From contig JAJDCQ010000091.1 in assembly GCA_029260755.1 (NCBI GenBank), forward strand, positions 62,001 to 126,000: a DNA stretch of 64,000 bases, given 5' to 3'. The position numbers and the translations under genes were made by a program. Below the pieces are notes generated by a model that ran no database searches, had not been told where the DNA came from, and saw only the letters and a program-made list of their open reading frames with translations. Source of the stretch: Planctomycetota bacterium (lineage in GTDB: Bacteria > Planctomycetota > J058 > JAJDCQ01). Shown here one piece after another: positions 17,278-26,390 of this stretch. Numbering within the stretch: the stretch's first letter is position 1; each line of letters starts with the position of its first letter.

Positions 17278-18723
17278 CTACCCGATCTCCGCCAGCGCCT
17301 CCCGCACATCCTCGATCGCCATCGCCACCCGATCCGCATGCGTCCGGAACGCCAGGACGCACAGCCGAGGCGTGAAGACGCCGCGCAAGATCGTCCCCGA
17401 GATCAGGACGCGGCCGCGGGCGTTCACGCGCTCGGTCAGCTCGCGGTTCTTCGCCGAGAGCGCCTCGGCGTCCAGGTCCGGGCGGTCGATCGAGAACGGG
17501 ACGACGGTGAGCTCGGGCTCGGCGACGATCCGGATTCCCTCGATCGCGCGGAGGGCCTCGGTCGCGTCGCGGATGATGTCGAGCTTCTCCTGCAGCGTCG
17601 ATCGGAACGCGGCGACGCCGTGGAGGGTGAGGGGGAGCCAGACCTTGAGGCCCCGGTAGGGTCGGGAGAGCTCCGGGCTGATCTGGCACCAGTCGACGCG
17701 GTCCGGGTCGTCCTGGCGGGTCGGGAGGTAGTCCGCCCAGACGCCGTGGCTCGCCTCGAGCGTCGCGCGGTCGCGGACGATCAGCGCTCCGGTTCCGAAC
17801 GGGAGGAAGAGGCCCTTGTGCGGGTCGAGGGTGATCGAATCGGCCCGGGCGAGGCCGGACAGGCGCCGCCGGCCGTGCTCGGTCAGGAGGAAGAACCCGC
17901 CGTAGGCGGCATCGGCGTGGAGCCAGAGGCCCTCGGCCTCGGCGAGGTCGGCGAGCGCGTCGAGGTCGTCGATCGCGCCGGTGTTGGTGGTGCCCGCGCT
18001 CGCGACGATCAGGAAGGGCTGCTTCCCGGCGGCGCGGTCCTCGCGGATCGCCTCGACGACGAGGTCGACGCGGAGGCGGAAGAGCTCGTCGGTCTCGATC
18101 GTCCGCACGTTCTTCGCGGGGATCCCGGCGAGGCGCGCCGCCTTTCCGACCGAGTGGTGGATCTGGTCGGAGACGTAGACCGTTCCGCCCGCGAGGCCGT
18201 CCTCGGGGAGGCGGTCGCATCGCGCGGCGATGACGCCCGAGAGGGTGGCGAGCGAGCCGCCCGATGTGAGGAAGCCGAGCGAGGCCGCGCCGTAGCCGAC
18301 GAGGTCGCAGAACCACCGGACGACGTCGAGCTCGAGCCGGGACAGCACCGGCGCCGGCGTCCACACGCCGGTGTAGCGGTTGGTCGCGTCGGCGAGGAGC
18401 CCGGCGACGGCCGTGGTGAAGATCCCGCCGCCGGGGATGAACGCGAGGTACCCCGGCCCGGCGGCGTTGAAGCTCTTCGGGATCGCGCGCTCGAAGAGCA
18501 GCTCGAGGAGCTCATCGAGGGGGCGGCCCGCGTCGAGGATCGGGATCGAGGTCGCGCGGGCGACCTCGTCGGCGTCCTCGAGATCGGATGCCCGCTGCTG
18601 CGGGAGCGTCTCGATGTGCTCGATGAGCCGCTCGGAGACGGCCTCGACGAGGCTCCGCATCGCGGCGGCGTCGGGCTCGAGCGGCCAGGAGGGCGGCGCC
18701 GGCGGGGTCTCGGGCGAGGTCAT
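17278..18723 (-). CDS. Pyridoxal-phosphate-dependent amino acid decarboxylase (group II)
   Basis: A 481-residue cytoplasmic enzyme of the aromatic-L-amino-acid/glutamate decarboxylase family, which removes the alpha-carboxyl group of an amino acid. Visible features are the family start segment FNAAGPGYLAFIPGGGIFTT, the tandem His at 189-190 in SDQIHHSVGKA (ring stacking on PLP), Asp271 in HADAAYGG (binds the pyridine nitrogen) and Lys303 in DPHKGLF (Schiff base). Length is normal for the family. The substrate cannot be told from sequence. The frame is open to a TTG at 18762 and has an ATG at 18738; ATG 18723 gives the most usual N-terminus, but no start has a clear ribosome binding site. It lies 58 nt downstream of the kinase-transglutaminase gene. 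Confidence 0.92.
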   Translation of the reverse strand: MTSPETPPAPPSWPLEPDAAAMRSLVEAVSERLIEHIETLPQQRASDLEDADEVARATSIPILDAGRPLDELLELLFERAIPKSFNAAGPGYLAFIPGGGIFTTAVAGLLADATNRYTGVWTPAPVLSRLELDVVRWFCDLVGYGAASLGFLTSGGSLATLSGVIAARCDRLPEDGLAGGTVYVSDQIHHSVGKAARLAGIPAKNVRTIETDELFRLRVDLVVEAIREDRAAGKQPFLIVASAGTTNTGAIDDLDALADLAEAEGLWLHADAAYGGFFLLTEHGRRRLSGLARADSITLDPHKGLFLPFGTGALIVRDRATLEASHGVWADYLPTRQDDPDRVDWCQISPELSRPYRGLKVWLPLTLHGVAAFRSTLQEKLDIIRDATEALRAIEGIRIVAEPELTVVPFSIDRPDLDAEALSAKNRELTERVNARGRVLISGTILRGVFTPRLCVLAFRTHADRVAMAIEDVREALAEIG

Positions 18724-18781
18724 GACGGCGACGACCATCGTCGTCGCGGTCGCGAAATGCAACCCCGTCGCGACGGCCCCG

Positions 18782-21700
18782 TCAGTCGCCGCCCCCCGCG
18801 TCGTCGCCCGCGTCGGGCTCGTCGGTCACGACGACGAACTTCGCGAGCGTGACCGAGAGGAGCATGGCGAGGTCGGCGCTCCCCGACCCTCCCCGGCGGT
18901 ACGGGATGCGGATCGGGTCGGCGGGCATCTGGTCGTAGAACGGGTCGACCGTGACCCACTCGCCCGCCCAGACCTCGATCCACCAGTGAGGGTGGAGGAA
19001 GCCGCCGAGTCGGACCAGGCTGACGCCGGCGACGAGGCGGGTCGGGATCCCGGCCGCGTGGCAGAGCGAGTCGAGGGCGGCGGCCATCTCCTCGGCCGGG
19101 CTCGCCGGGAGGAACTGGGGCGAGAGCTCGAGCTCGGGACACTGGCGGAGGAAGCCGATCGACCGGCTCCGGACCCAGCGCTTGAGGGCGCCGGCCGCGC
19201 CGAGGACGCGCGTCTCATCCCCGATGATCCCGCGGGCCAGCGCCTTCGCCGCCTCGCTCGGCGCCTTGCGCTCGCGGAGGTCGCGCTCGCGCTCCTTCGG
19301 CACGGTGATCGGCAGGGTCGCCTCGAAGACCCGGGCATCGGACTCCTCGAAGCGGAGGAGGAACTGCCCGCCCTTCTCGCGCTTGGCGGACACGCCCGGA
19401 CCGAGGTCGTCGGCGAGCTCGTTGAGCTGCTGCGCGCGGAGGGTGACGACGGTGTCGGGCGAGCGCGGCGGGATCCGTCCCTCGAGGGGGAGCCGCATCG
19501 CGTTCTCGAAGAGGCTGAGGTCGACCGCGCCGGGGTCGGTCCGGCGGACCGTCTCGGGCGACTCGGGCACGCCGACGATCATCGAGCTGAACCGCTCGAA
19601 GATCTTGGCGCCGGTGTCGTCGTAGGCGGCCTCCGAGCGGGGCTTCCCGGGCGAGTGGATCGCCGCCCGGTAGAAGCGGCGGAGCGCTCCGTGGACGACC
19701 CGCTCCTCGACCCCGAGGAACTCGATCGTCATGTCGTCGATGGCGAGCGTCGTCGGGTTCAGGAACTTGATCTCGCCGCGGAGGCCGGCGTGCGCCTCGC
19801 CGCTCAGGATCGCCGACTCGAGGAAGCAGGCGTCGCGCAGGGTGATGCGGTCGGCGCCCGGCACCTCCTTCTGACGCTCCTCCCCGTCGCCCCGGATCGT
19901 CAGCCGGAGGACGCCGTCGTCGCCGACCGAGCCGAACGTCTCGCGGTTGCCGGCCGGGTTCGTGATCCGGATGTCGACGAAGAGGAGGGGGCCGTCGCCC
20001 TCTTCGGAGAACTCGTAGCGGACGCGCACGCCGGTGGTCGCAGGCCCCATCGCGACCGCGCTCTCCTGGTCGATCAGGAAGACCCGCTTCCCGTCCTTGA
20101 GGCGGTGCTCGTAGTGGCTGAGGGTGTAGCCGACCTTGCGCGTCCCGAGGAAGAGGGCGCGGCTCTTGGTGCCCTCGAGGACGGCGAGCCCGCCGCGGGC
20201 GCGGTCGCGGAGGTCGTCGATCATCGGGCCGAGCTCGGTCCGGTGACCGCCCGTCATGATGTAGGCCCGCTCGAGATCGGACAGCGACGAGAGGATCTCG
20301 CCGCGGCTCCGCCGGAGCGCGGAGCGGCGTTCGAGGGCGATCGTCCGCTCGGGGGCAATGTCGATCGCCTTGCCGAGGGCGTCGATCGCCTGGCGGAACT
20401 CGGCGACCTGCTCGTGGGCGCGGGCGACGGCGAGCCACACCCACAGCCGGTTGGGGTCCTCGTCGATCGCCGCCTGGAGGTCATCGATCGCGCCGCGGGC
20501 GTCGCCGAGGGCGAGCGACGCCCGTCCGCGGACAGCGTGGGCGTCGGTTCGCGTCGGCCCGGACGCGTCGCCGAGCAGGGCGAGCGCCTGATCGGCGTCG
20601 TCGATGGCGGCGTCGGCCAGGCCCCGGGCGAGGCGGTAGCGCGCCCGGACGACGAGGGCGCTCGGGTCGGGGCCGTTCTCGGGGTCGTCGCCGTCGCTCG
20701 GGTCGTCGAGGAGTCGATCGGAGATCTCCTCGACGAGGTCCTCGACGCGGGCGACGAGGGAGGCGTCGGGGTCGAGCTCGGCGTAGACCTCCTCCTCGAG
20801 CACCGGCAGGAGGGCGGCGAGCGCCGCCGGCGAGCGAGGCGCGATGGCGAGCCCGGCGTGCGCGTCGTCGATCGCCGCCCGGATCAGCTCCTCGGCGCCG
20901 CCGGCCCGGCGCTCGAGGGCGCGGGTCGCGAGCTCGACGCGGACGCGGGCGCGGTCGATGAGCGCGGTCGGGTGCTCGGGGTAGACGGCGAGCACCTGAT
21001 CGAGCTGAAGGCGACGCTTCTCGTCGTCGAGGGAGGACGGGATCGCGGCGAAGAGGCGGTCGGCCGTCTCGGCGGCCTGGGCGCGGCTTCGGAGGACCCG
21101 CTCCTCGCGCTTGGCCTCGCTCATCCCGGGGTCGAGCTCGAGGGCGCGCTCGATCAGTCCGAGCGCCTCTCGTGGATTGGAGCTGGCGCGAGCGCGGGAG
21201 ACGAGGGTCGCGGCCTCCAGCCGCCGCTCGCGGGCGAGCCGCTCGAGGGTCGCCGTCGCCTCGCGGTCGGCGAGGACGTTCGCGCGCCACCGGTGGGCCG
21301 CGAAGGCGCCGCCCGCTCCGACGAGGACGACGGTGATCGCGACGCCGACGGCGTTTCGGCGCAGCAGGCGGGCGAGGCGCCGGCCGAGGCCGGGCGGGCG
21401 CGCCCGGATCGGCTCGTCGTCGAGGTAGCGCCGGAGGTCGGCGGCCAGGGCCGCGGCGGACGGATAACGACGGTCGGGGTCGCGCTCCATCGCCTTGCAG
21501 CAGATGGTCTCGAGGTCCTTGGGGACCGACGAGCGCACCGAGCGCGGCGGATCGGGGTCGCGGTTGATGAGCGAGGCGATGACGACGGTGGGGTTGGGAC
21601 CGGTGTAGGGAGGGCGTCCCGTCAGGCACTCGTAGAGGACGGCGCCCAGGCCGTAGACGTCGCTCCACGTCCCGATCTGGTCCTGCTGTCCCGTCGCCTG

Positions 21701-22618
21701 CTCGGGCGCCATGTAGACCGGCGTGCCGAGGACGGCGCCCGTCACGGTCAGCCCCGAGTCGCCGTCGGCGGTCACCGGGCGGGCGAGGCCGAAGTCGACG
21801 ACGACCGGACGGCCACCGTTCTCGACGAGGACGTTGTGCGGCTTGAGGTCGCGATGGAGGACGCCGGTGTCGTGGGCGTAGCCGATCGCCTCGGAGATGG
21901 CGCGGACGATCCGGGCCGCCTCGCGCGGCTTCATAGTCTCGGCCGTCGTGATGGCGTTGAGCGGTTGCCCCTCGATGAGCTCCATCGCGATGAAGGGCGC
22001 GCCCTCGTGCTCGCCGACGTCGTAGACGCCGGCGATGCCCGGATGTCGGAGCGAGGCGCTGGTGCGCGCCTCGTTGAGGAAGCGCTTGATCGTCACCTCG
22101 GACTGGCTCCGCGCGCCGACGAGCACCTTGAGGGCGACCTTGCGGTTGAGGTGACGGTCGAACGCGACCCAGACGACGCCCGCGCCGCCGCTGCCGAGCT
22201 CGCTCAGGAGGACGTAGCGGTCGCCGAAGCGGCGCTTGGGGTCGGCGGCGGCCTCGGAGATGCTGTCGTGGAGGCGCGCCTGGCGTCCGTCGAAGCGGGT
22301 CGAGTCCATCGCGGCGAGGAGACGGCCGCTGCTCGCCGGCCCTCGGACGCCCGGGGACGGTGGCGAACCCGGAGGGTTGGCCGTGCCCGACGGAGGTCTC
22401 GCCGCGGGCTGGAGCGGCGCGGGGGTCAGCCGACCCGAGCCGGGCCGGGGGGGCGGCGCCGGCGGGAGGCGTCCCGAGCCGGCGGCGGGCGGCGTCATGC
22501 CAGGACTGGTCGGCGGGCGCGGTCGACGCTGAGGCAGCGGCGGAGGCGGCCGCGGGGGGCCGGCGGAGGCATCACCGGTCGGCGTCGGCGTCGTCCCCGA
22601 AGGGGAGGGCTCGGTCAT
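18782..22618 (-). CDS. Ser/Thr protein kinase with TPRs and a C-terminal transglutaminase-family module
   Basis: A 1278-residue protein. A Pro-rich disordered N-terminus (1-130) precedes a complete kinase (about 134-400): Lys164, HRDLKPHN with Asp257, DFG at 275-277 and MAPEQ. One transmembrane helix lies at about 423-441, followed by TPR-like helices (about 450-790). The next ~370 residues resemble the beta-rich leader of bacterial transglutaminase proteins (FLGTRKVGYTLSHYEHRL), ending in a transglutaminase core (about 1140-1240) with GIPTRLVAG, His1209/1211 in LHPHWW and Asp1225 in VTVDP. The position expected for the catalytic Cys is Ala1175 (PAEEMAAAL), so the core is probably not catalytic. 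I start at ATG 22618; the frame is open to 22852 but upstream codons look non-coding. Confidence 0.88.
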   Translation of the reverse strand: MTEPSPSGTTPTPTGDASAGPPRPPPPLPQRRPRPPTSPGMTPPAAGSGRLPPAPPPRPGSGRLTPAPLQPAARPPSGTANPPGSPPSPGVRGPASSGRLLAAMDSTRFDGRQARLHDSISEAAADPKRRFGDRYVLLSELGSGGAGVVWVAFDRHLNRKVALKVLVGARSQSEVTIKRFLNEARTSASLRHPGIAGVYDVGEHEGAPFIAMELIEGQPLNAITTAETMKPREAARIVRAISEAIGYAHDTGVLHRDLKPHNVLVENGGRPVVVDFGLARPVTADGDSGLTVTGAVLGTPVYMAPEQATGQQDQIGTWSDVYGLGAVLYECLTGRPPYTGPNPTVVIASLINRDPDPPRSVRSSVPKDLETICCKAMERDPDRRYPSAAALAADLRRYLDDEPIRARPPGLGRRLARLLRRNAVGVAITVVLVGAGGAFAAHRWRANVLADREATATLERLARERRLEAATLVSRARASSNPREALGLIERALELDPGMSEAKREERVLRSRAQAAETADRLFAAIPSSLDDEKRRLQLDQVLAVYPEHPTALIDRARVRVELATRALERRAGGAEELIRAAIDDAHAGLAIAPRSPAALAALLPVLEEEVYAELDPDASLVARVEDLVEEISDRLLDDPSDGDDPENGPDPSALVVRARYRLARGLADAAIDDADQALALLGDASGPTRTDAHAVRGRASLALGDARGAIDDLQAAIDEDPNRLWVWLAVARAHEQVAEFRQAIDALGKAIDIAPERTIALERRSALRRSRGEILSSLSDLERAYIMTGGHRTELGPMIDDLRDRARGGLAVLEGTKSRALFLGTRKVGYTLSHYEHRLKDGKRVFLIDQESAVAMGPATTGVRVRYEFSEEGDGPLLFVDIRITNPAGNRETFGSVGDDGVLRLTIRGDGEERQKEVPGADRITLRDACFLESAILSGEAHAGLRGEIKFLNPTTLAIDDMTIEFLGVEERVVHGALRRFYRAAIHSPGKPRSEAAYDDTGAKIFERFSSMIVGVPESPETVRRTDPGAVDLSLFENAMRLPLEGRIPPRSPDTVVTLRAQQLNELADDLGPGVSAKREKGGQFLLRFEESDARVFEATLPITVPKERERDLRERKAPSEAAKALARGIIGDETRVLGAAGALKRWVRSRSIGFLRQCPELELSPQFLPASPAEEMAAALDSLCHAAGIPTRLVAGVSLVRLGGFLHPHWWIEVWAGEWVTVDPFYDQMPADPIRIPYRRGGSGSADLAMLLSVTLAKFVVVTDEPDAGDDAGGGD

Positions 22619-22870
22619 CGTCGACAACCCGTCCGTCCCCGGGCACGGTCGGTCCGCGCCGGGGCCGTCGCCATCGTAGCCGACGCCATCGCGCGCTTCA
22701 AATCGGTGCGGATGCGGACCTTGGGAGCGCGGGCATCGTCGCGGGTTCGTCTTCCGTCTCGATCTGGCGGGGTGCAACGGTTGCGTTAAGTCGTTGTCGG
22801 CATGAGCCTGGAGCTTTGGCAGGGCGCTTGCGTTACCCCGGACGAAGAGCACGAACGAGGGGAACGAGCC
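22619..22870. other. Divergent promoter region
   Basis: A 252-bp region between the minus-strand kinase and the plus-strand zinc-ribbon gene. It must hold both promoters, but I see no convincing -35/-10 pair; an A+T-richer spot occurs near 22780-22795. No gene is evident. Confidence 0.5.
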
Positions 22871-23281
22871 ATGACGACCGCGACCGCCGACCAGACCGCC
22901 CAGAAGAAGCTGATCAAGCTGCGCTGCAGCCGCTGCGGAAACGCGATGCGCGTCCGCGCCAAGAGCGTCCGGGCGAAGGTCCAGTGCGACCGTTGCCGCA
23001 AGACGTTCCGGATTCCGCAGCGGGCGAAGGAGCAGGCGCGGGTCGCCCGTCGCGCGCCGTCGCTCTCGCAGTCACTCGTCATGGTGGCCCGGGCCTGCCC
23101 GAGCTGCCTCGTGCCGATCCCCCCCGCCATGCGCCGCTGCGCCCGCTGTGAAGAGGTCCAGCCGCCCTCGTCGCTCTTCGACGCGCCGGCCGCGGAGGAG
23201 CGCTCGAGCTACGTGGTCGCCGGCGCCGTCGCCGCGATCGTCTTCGTCGCGGTGTTCCTCGTGAGCTCCGGCCTCGTGTAG
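22871..23281 (+). CDS. Small tail-anchored protein with two zinc ribbons
   Basis: A 136-residue protein with two Cys-rich knuckle pairs: LRCSRCGNAM with VQCDRC (about residues 19-45), and RACPSCLVPIP with RCARCEE (about 75-98). Each pair can bind one zinc ion. A hydrophobic helix near the C-terminus (about 113-134) would anchor it in the membrane with the ribbons in the cytoplasm. The first ribbon resembles MJ0042-type zinc fingers. Such proteins are common and uncharacterised in planctomycetes and myxobacteria. ATG 22871 is preceded by GAGGGGAA about 5-12 nt upstream. The frame is also open from 22802, but that part looks non-coding. Confidence 0.85.
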   Translation: MTTATADQTAQKKLIKLRCSRCGNAMRVRAKSVRAKVQCDRCRKTFRIPQRAKEQARVARRAPSLSQSLVMVARACPSCLVPIPPAMRRCARCEEVQPPSSLFDAPAAEERSSYVVAGAVAAIVFVAVFLVSSGLV

Positions 23282-23303
23282 CGAGGTCTCCTGAGCTTCC
23301 GCC

Positions 23304-23372
23304 CGAAGGGGTCAGGTCTCGGATGTTCGCATTAACGGCGTTGATGCGAAGATCCGAGACCTGACCCCTTCG
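23304..23372. repeat. Long REP-like hairpin (GGGGTCAGGTCTCG type)
   Basis: Arms 23304-23332 and 23344-23372 pair over 29 bp with a single mismatch around an 11-nt loop. The outer sequence CGAAGGGGTCAGGTCTCGG recalls REP-type palindromes linked to RAYT (IS200-like) transposases in other bacteria; no such gene is in the window. It follows the zinc-ribbon gene and could also stop transcription, but there is no T tract. Confidence 0.85.
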
Positions 23373-23470
23373 CCCATCGGGACCCTTCCGCGAGCTTTCC
23401 CCCACGCGTTCCAGGTGTTAATTTCTCTCCCTTCGATCGCGCCGATGGCGTCGAGGGGAGAGTCGCTCGG

Positions 23471-26386
23471 ATGCACTACGGTCCCGAGTTCGTCGTCGTC
23501 CTCGTCGTCTGCGCCTGCCTTCTCTTCGGCGCGGCGATGCGCGTCTTCGCGGCCTGGACGCGGGTTCCCTTCACGATCGCGATGCTCCTGCTCGGGATCG
23601 TGGCCGGGTGGGGCGTCCACTACCTCACCGGGGATTCGCCCGACCCCGGCGGCAGCTCCCACCACCTGGGCGGCATGGGCGTCCTCGGTCGGATCTGGCA
23701 TGGGGCGAGCGCGGTCTCTCCCTACCTGATCATCTACGTCTTCCTCCCCGCCCTGGTCTTCGAGAGCGCCTACGCCCTCAAGGTCCACGCCTTCAAGAAG
23801 AACCTCGGCGCGGTCGCGATCCTCGCGGTCCCGGCCCTCATCATCGCCACCGGCGCGACCGCGGCGATGATGGTCGGGCTCACCTCCCTCGCGCCGCACC
23901 TTCACTGGGGCTGGGCCGCGGCCCTCGTCTTCGGCGCGCTCATCAGCGCGACCGACCCGGTCGCGGTCGTCGCGATCCTGAAGGAGACGGGCGCGCCGAA
24001 GCGGCTCGGCGTCCTCATCGAGGGCGAGTCGCTCCTCAACGACGGAACCGCGATCGTCGCCTTCACCGTCCTCCTCGGGCTGCTCACCGCCGCGGCCGGC
24101 GTCGGCGATCACGGCGCCGCGGCGGGGCACGGTCCCGGCGGCGCCGAGCGCGACGCGGCCCACGCGACCCACGAGGGCGCCGGCGAGATCAACCCGTTCG
24201 AGATCGTCCTCGAGTTCTTCTGGGTGGTGCTCGGCGGGATCATCGTCGGGATCGTCCTGTCGTTCGTCCTCACGAGCTGGATCGCGCGGACCTTCAACGA
24301 CCCGTTGACCGAGATCACCCTGACGCTCGTCCTGGCCTACTCGTGCATGCTCGTGGCCGAGGGTCTCTTCCACGTCTCGGGGGTCATGGCCGTTGTCACC
24401 GCCGGGCTGTGGATGAGCGCGACCGGCAAGACCCGCGTCTCGCCCGAGGTCGAGCACTTCCTCCACCAGTTCCTCGAGATGCTCGCCTACATCGCGAACA
24501 CCCTGATCTTCTTCCTGGTCGGGATCGTGATCGCTCAGACGGTCGACAACGCGAAGCCGGTCGACTTCCTGATCGTGCTGGCCGCCTACCTCGGCATCCT
24601 CGTGATCCGGTTCGTCCTCACCTTCACCTTCCGCCCGGTGATGAACCTGGTCAGTCAGCCCGTCTCGGTCGGCGAGGCGACCGTGATGGCCTGGGGCGGG
24701 CTGCGCGGCGCGGTGTCGCTCGCCCTCGCGCTCGTGGTGGTGAGCGCGCCGGGGGTCAGCGAGGTGCTCGGCCAGCAGATGCTCGGCTTCACCGCCGGCA
24801 TCGTCCTGCTCACGATCCTCGTCAACGGATCGACCACCGGACGCGTCCTGGCCATGTTCGGCTTCGACAAGGCGCCGCTGACCGATCAGATGGCGCAGGC
24901 GACGGCGCGCGCGACGGTCCTCGACGAGGTCGAGAAGCGGATCGGCGAGGTCGCCCAGAGCCGCGACCTCCGGACCGTGAGCTGGAAGGACGTCAGCAGC
25001 GACCTCTCATCGCGCAAGGCGGAGGTGCGCCTCGCGCTGGACGAGACGCGCGGCGCCCTCGAGAAGCTCCCGCTGACCGAGCGGGCGCGCGGCTACTGGC
25101 GGCAGGCGCTCGAGGTCGAGCGGCGCGCCTACTGGAAGGCCTACGCCCAGGGCACCCTCGGGCCGCGGGCGGCGCAGATCCTCGACCACGAGGTCGAGGT
25201 GCAGCTCGATGCCCTCTCCGCCGACTCGATCGAGCCGCCCGAGTCGCGGACGGCCGAGCTCGGTGGCGCCGGGCGGCTGGCCGGCCTGAAGAAGCGCGCC
25301 GGGGTCGGAAACCTCGAGTTCGAGCGGCTGGCCCTCCTGTACGACCTCTGGCGGGCCGAGTCGCTCGGCGCCGACGCCGTCCTGAAGAGCCTCGACGAGA
25401 TGCGGGAGGCCGACGAGACCGAGCTCGAGCAGCTCCGGGGCACCTACCGCCGCTACGCTCGCGATGGGAAGACGCGCCTCGAGGATCTGCGGTCGAACCT
25501 CCCCGAGGTGACCCAGGCCATCGAGACGCGGCTCGCCAAGCGCATCCAGCTCAACTTCGAGCGCGAGGGCTACGAGCACCTCGCCCACGCCGGCGCGATC
25601 GACGAGGGGACCGCCGGCGAGGCGATCGCGTCTGTCCAGCAGAGCATGAAGGCGCTCCAGTTCGGGGCGACGCGCGTCGACCTTCCGGAGACGGCCGAGC
25701 TCTGCCGCGAGAGCCCGCTCTTCCGCGACCTCGACGACGCGGCGATCGCCGAGCTGGCCGAGCTGACGCACGAGCGCGTCCTGTCGCCCGGCGACGTGCT
25801 CTTCAAGGAGAGAGACGTGGGCGACAGCATGTACATCATCGCCCGCGGCGCGGTCGAGGTGGTGATCACGATCGACGGCACCGAGACGGTCGTCGACGTC
25901 CTCGGCGGCGGCGACATCATCGGCGAGATGTCGCTCCTCACCGGCGCCCCGCGCACGGCGACGATCCGGGCGGCGACGACCGTCACCCTCGGCCGGATCG
26001 AGAAGAAGGCGTTCGAGCACCTGATGGAGACCCAGCCCAAGCTGCGCGAGCGGGTCTGGGAGGCCTTCGGACGGGCCGCCTTCGACAACCACCTCCGCGA
26101 CCAGCCGGGCTTCGATCACCTCGACCACGACGACCGGATCCTCTGGATCCGGGCCGGCGAGGCGGTCGTCCTCGGCGATCACGACGTCTTCGAGCCCGGT
26201 GAGGCGGCCTTCGCGTTCGTCGTCACCGGACGGCTGACGACCGACGACGGCGCGACCGCCGCGGCGCCCAACATGGTGATGATCGACGCCGATCAGGTCT
26301 ACGAGGCCTCCGGGGAGACGCGCGTCGTCCGGCTCCCGTCGTTCGAGCGCGTGGTCCAGCGCGACACGGCCGGGGCGAGCAGCTGA
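23471..26386 (+). CDS. CPA1-type Na+/H+ antiporter with C-terminal cyclic-nucleotide-binding domain
   Basis: A 971-residue protein. About 12 membrane segments occupy residues 5-450 and carry the CPA1 motifs ATDPVA (about 160) and GESLLNDGTA (about 182-191), whose Asn-Asp pair binds the cation. The loop at about 215-240 is His/Gly-rich. A cytoplasmic helical region (about 460-740) leads to a cyclic-nucleotide-binding fold (about 744-880), with GDIIGEMSLLTGAPRTATI as phosphate-binding cassette, including the conserved Gly-Glu and an Arg. The architecture parallels plant SOS1 and animal sperm NHE. It probably exports Na+ for H+ under nucleotide or intramolecular control. The acyltransferase gene starts 4 nt downstream. 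Confidence 0.93.
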   Translation: MHYGPEFVVVLVVCACLLFGAAMRVFAAWTRVPFTIAMLLLGIVAGWGVHYLTGDSPDPGGSSHHLGGMGVLGRIWHGASAVSPYLIIYVFLPALVFESAYALKVHAFKKNLGAVAILAVPALIIATGATAAMMVGLTSLAPHLHWGWAAALVFGALISATDPVAVVAILKETGAPKRLGVLIEGESLLNDGTAIVAFTVLLGLLTAAAGVGDHGAAAGHGPGGAERDAAHATHEGAGEINPFEIVLEFFWVVLGGIIVGIVLSFVLTSWIARTFNDPLTEITLTLVLAYSCMLVAEGLFHVSGVMAVVTAGLWMSATGKTRVSPEVEHFLHQFLEMLAYIANTLIFFLVGIVIAQTVDNAKPVDFLIVLAAYLGILVIRFVLTFTFRPVMNLVSQPVSVGEATVMAWGGLRGAVSLALALVVVSAPGVSEVLGQQMLGFTAGIVLLTILVNGSTTGRVLAMFGFDKAPLTDQMAQATARATVLDEVEKRIGEVAQSRDLRTVSWKDVSSDLSSRKAEVRLALDETRGALEKLPLTERARGYWRQALEVERRAYWKAYAQGTLGPRAAQILDHEVEVQLDALSADSIEPPESRTAELGGAGRLAGLKKRAGVGNLEFERLALLYDLWRAESLGADAVLKSLDEMREADETELEQLRGTYRRYARDGKTRLEDLRSNLPEVTQAIETRLAKRIQLNFEREGYEHLAHAGAIDEGTAGEAIASVQQSMKALQFGATRVDLPETAELCRESPLFRDLDDAAIAELAELTHERVLSPGDVLFKERDVGDSMYIIARGAVEVVITIDGTETVVDVLGGGDIIGEMSLLTGAPRTATIRAATTVTLGRIEKKAFEHLMETQPKLRERVWEAFGRAAFDNHLRDQPGFDHLDHDDRILWIRAGEAVVLGDHDVFEPGEAAFAFVVTGRLTTDDGATAAAPNMVMIDADQVYEASGETRVVRLPSFERVVQRDTAGASS

Positions 26387-26390
26387 GACG

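Noticed and set aside
22619..22852. Extended start of the kinase-transglutaminase protein at 22852
   Set aside because: Codon bias and hydrophobic pattern break upstream of 22618, and the extension overlaps the divergent promoter region.
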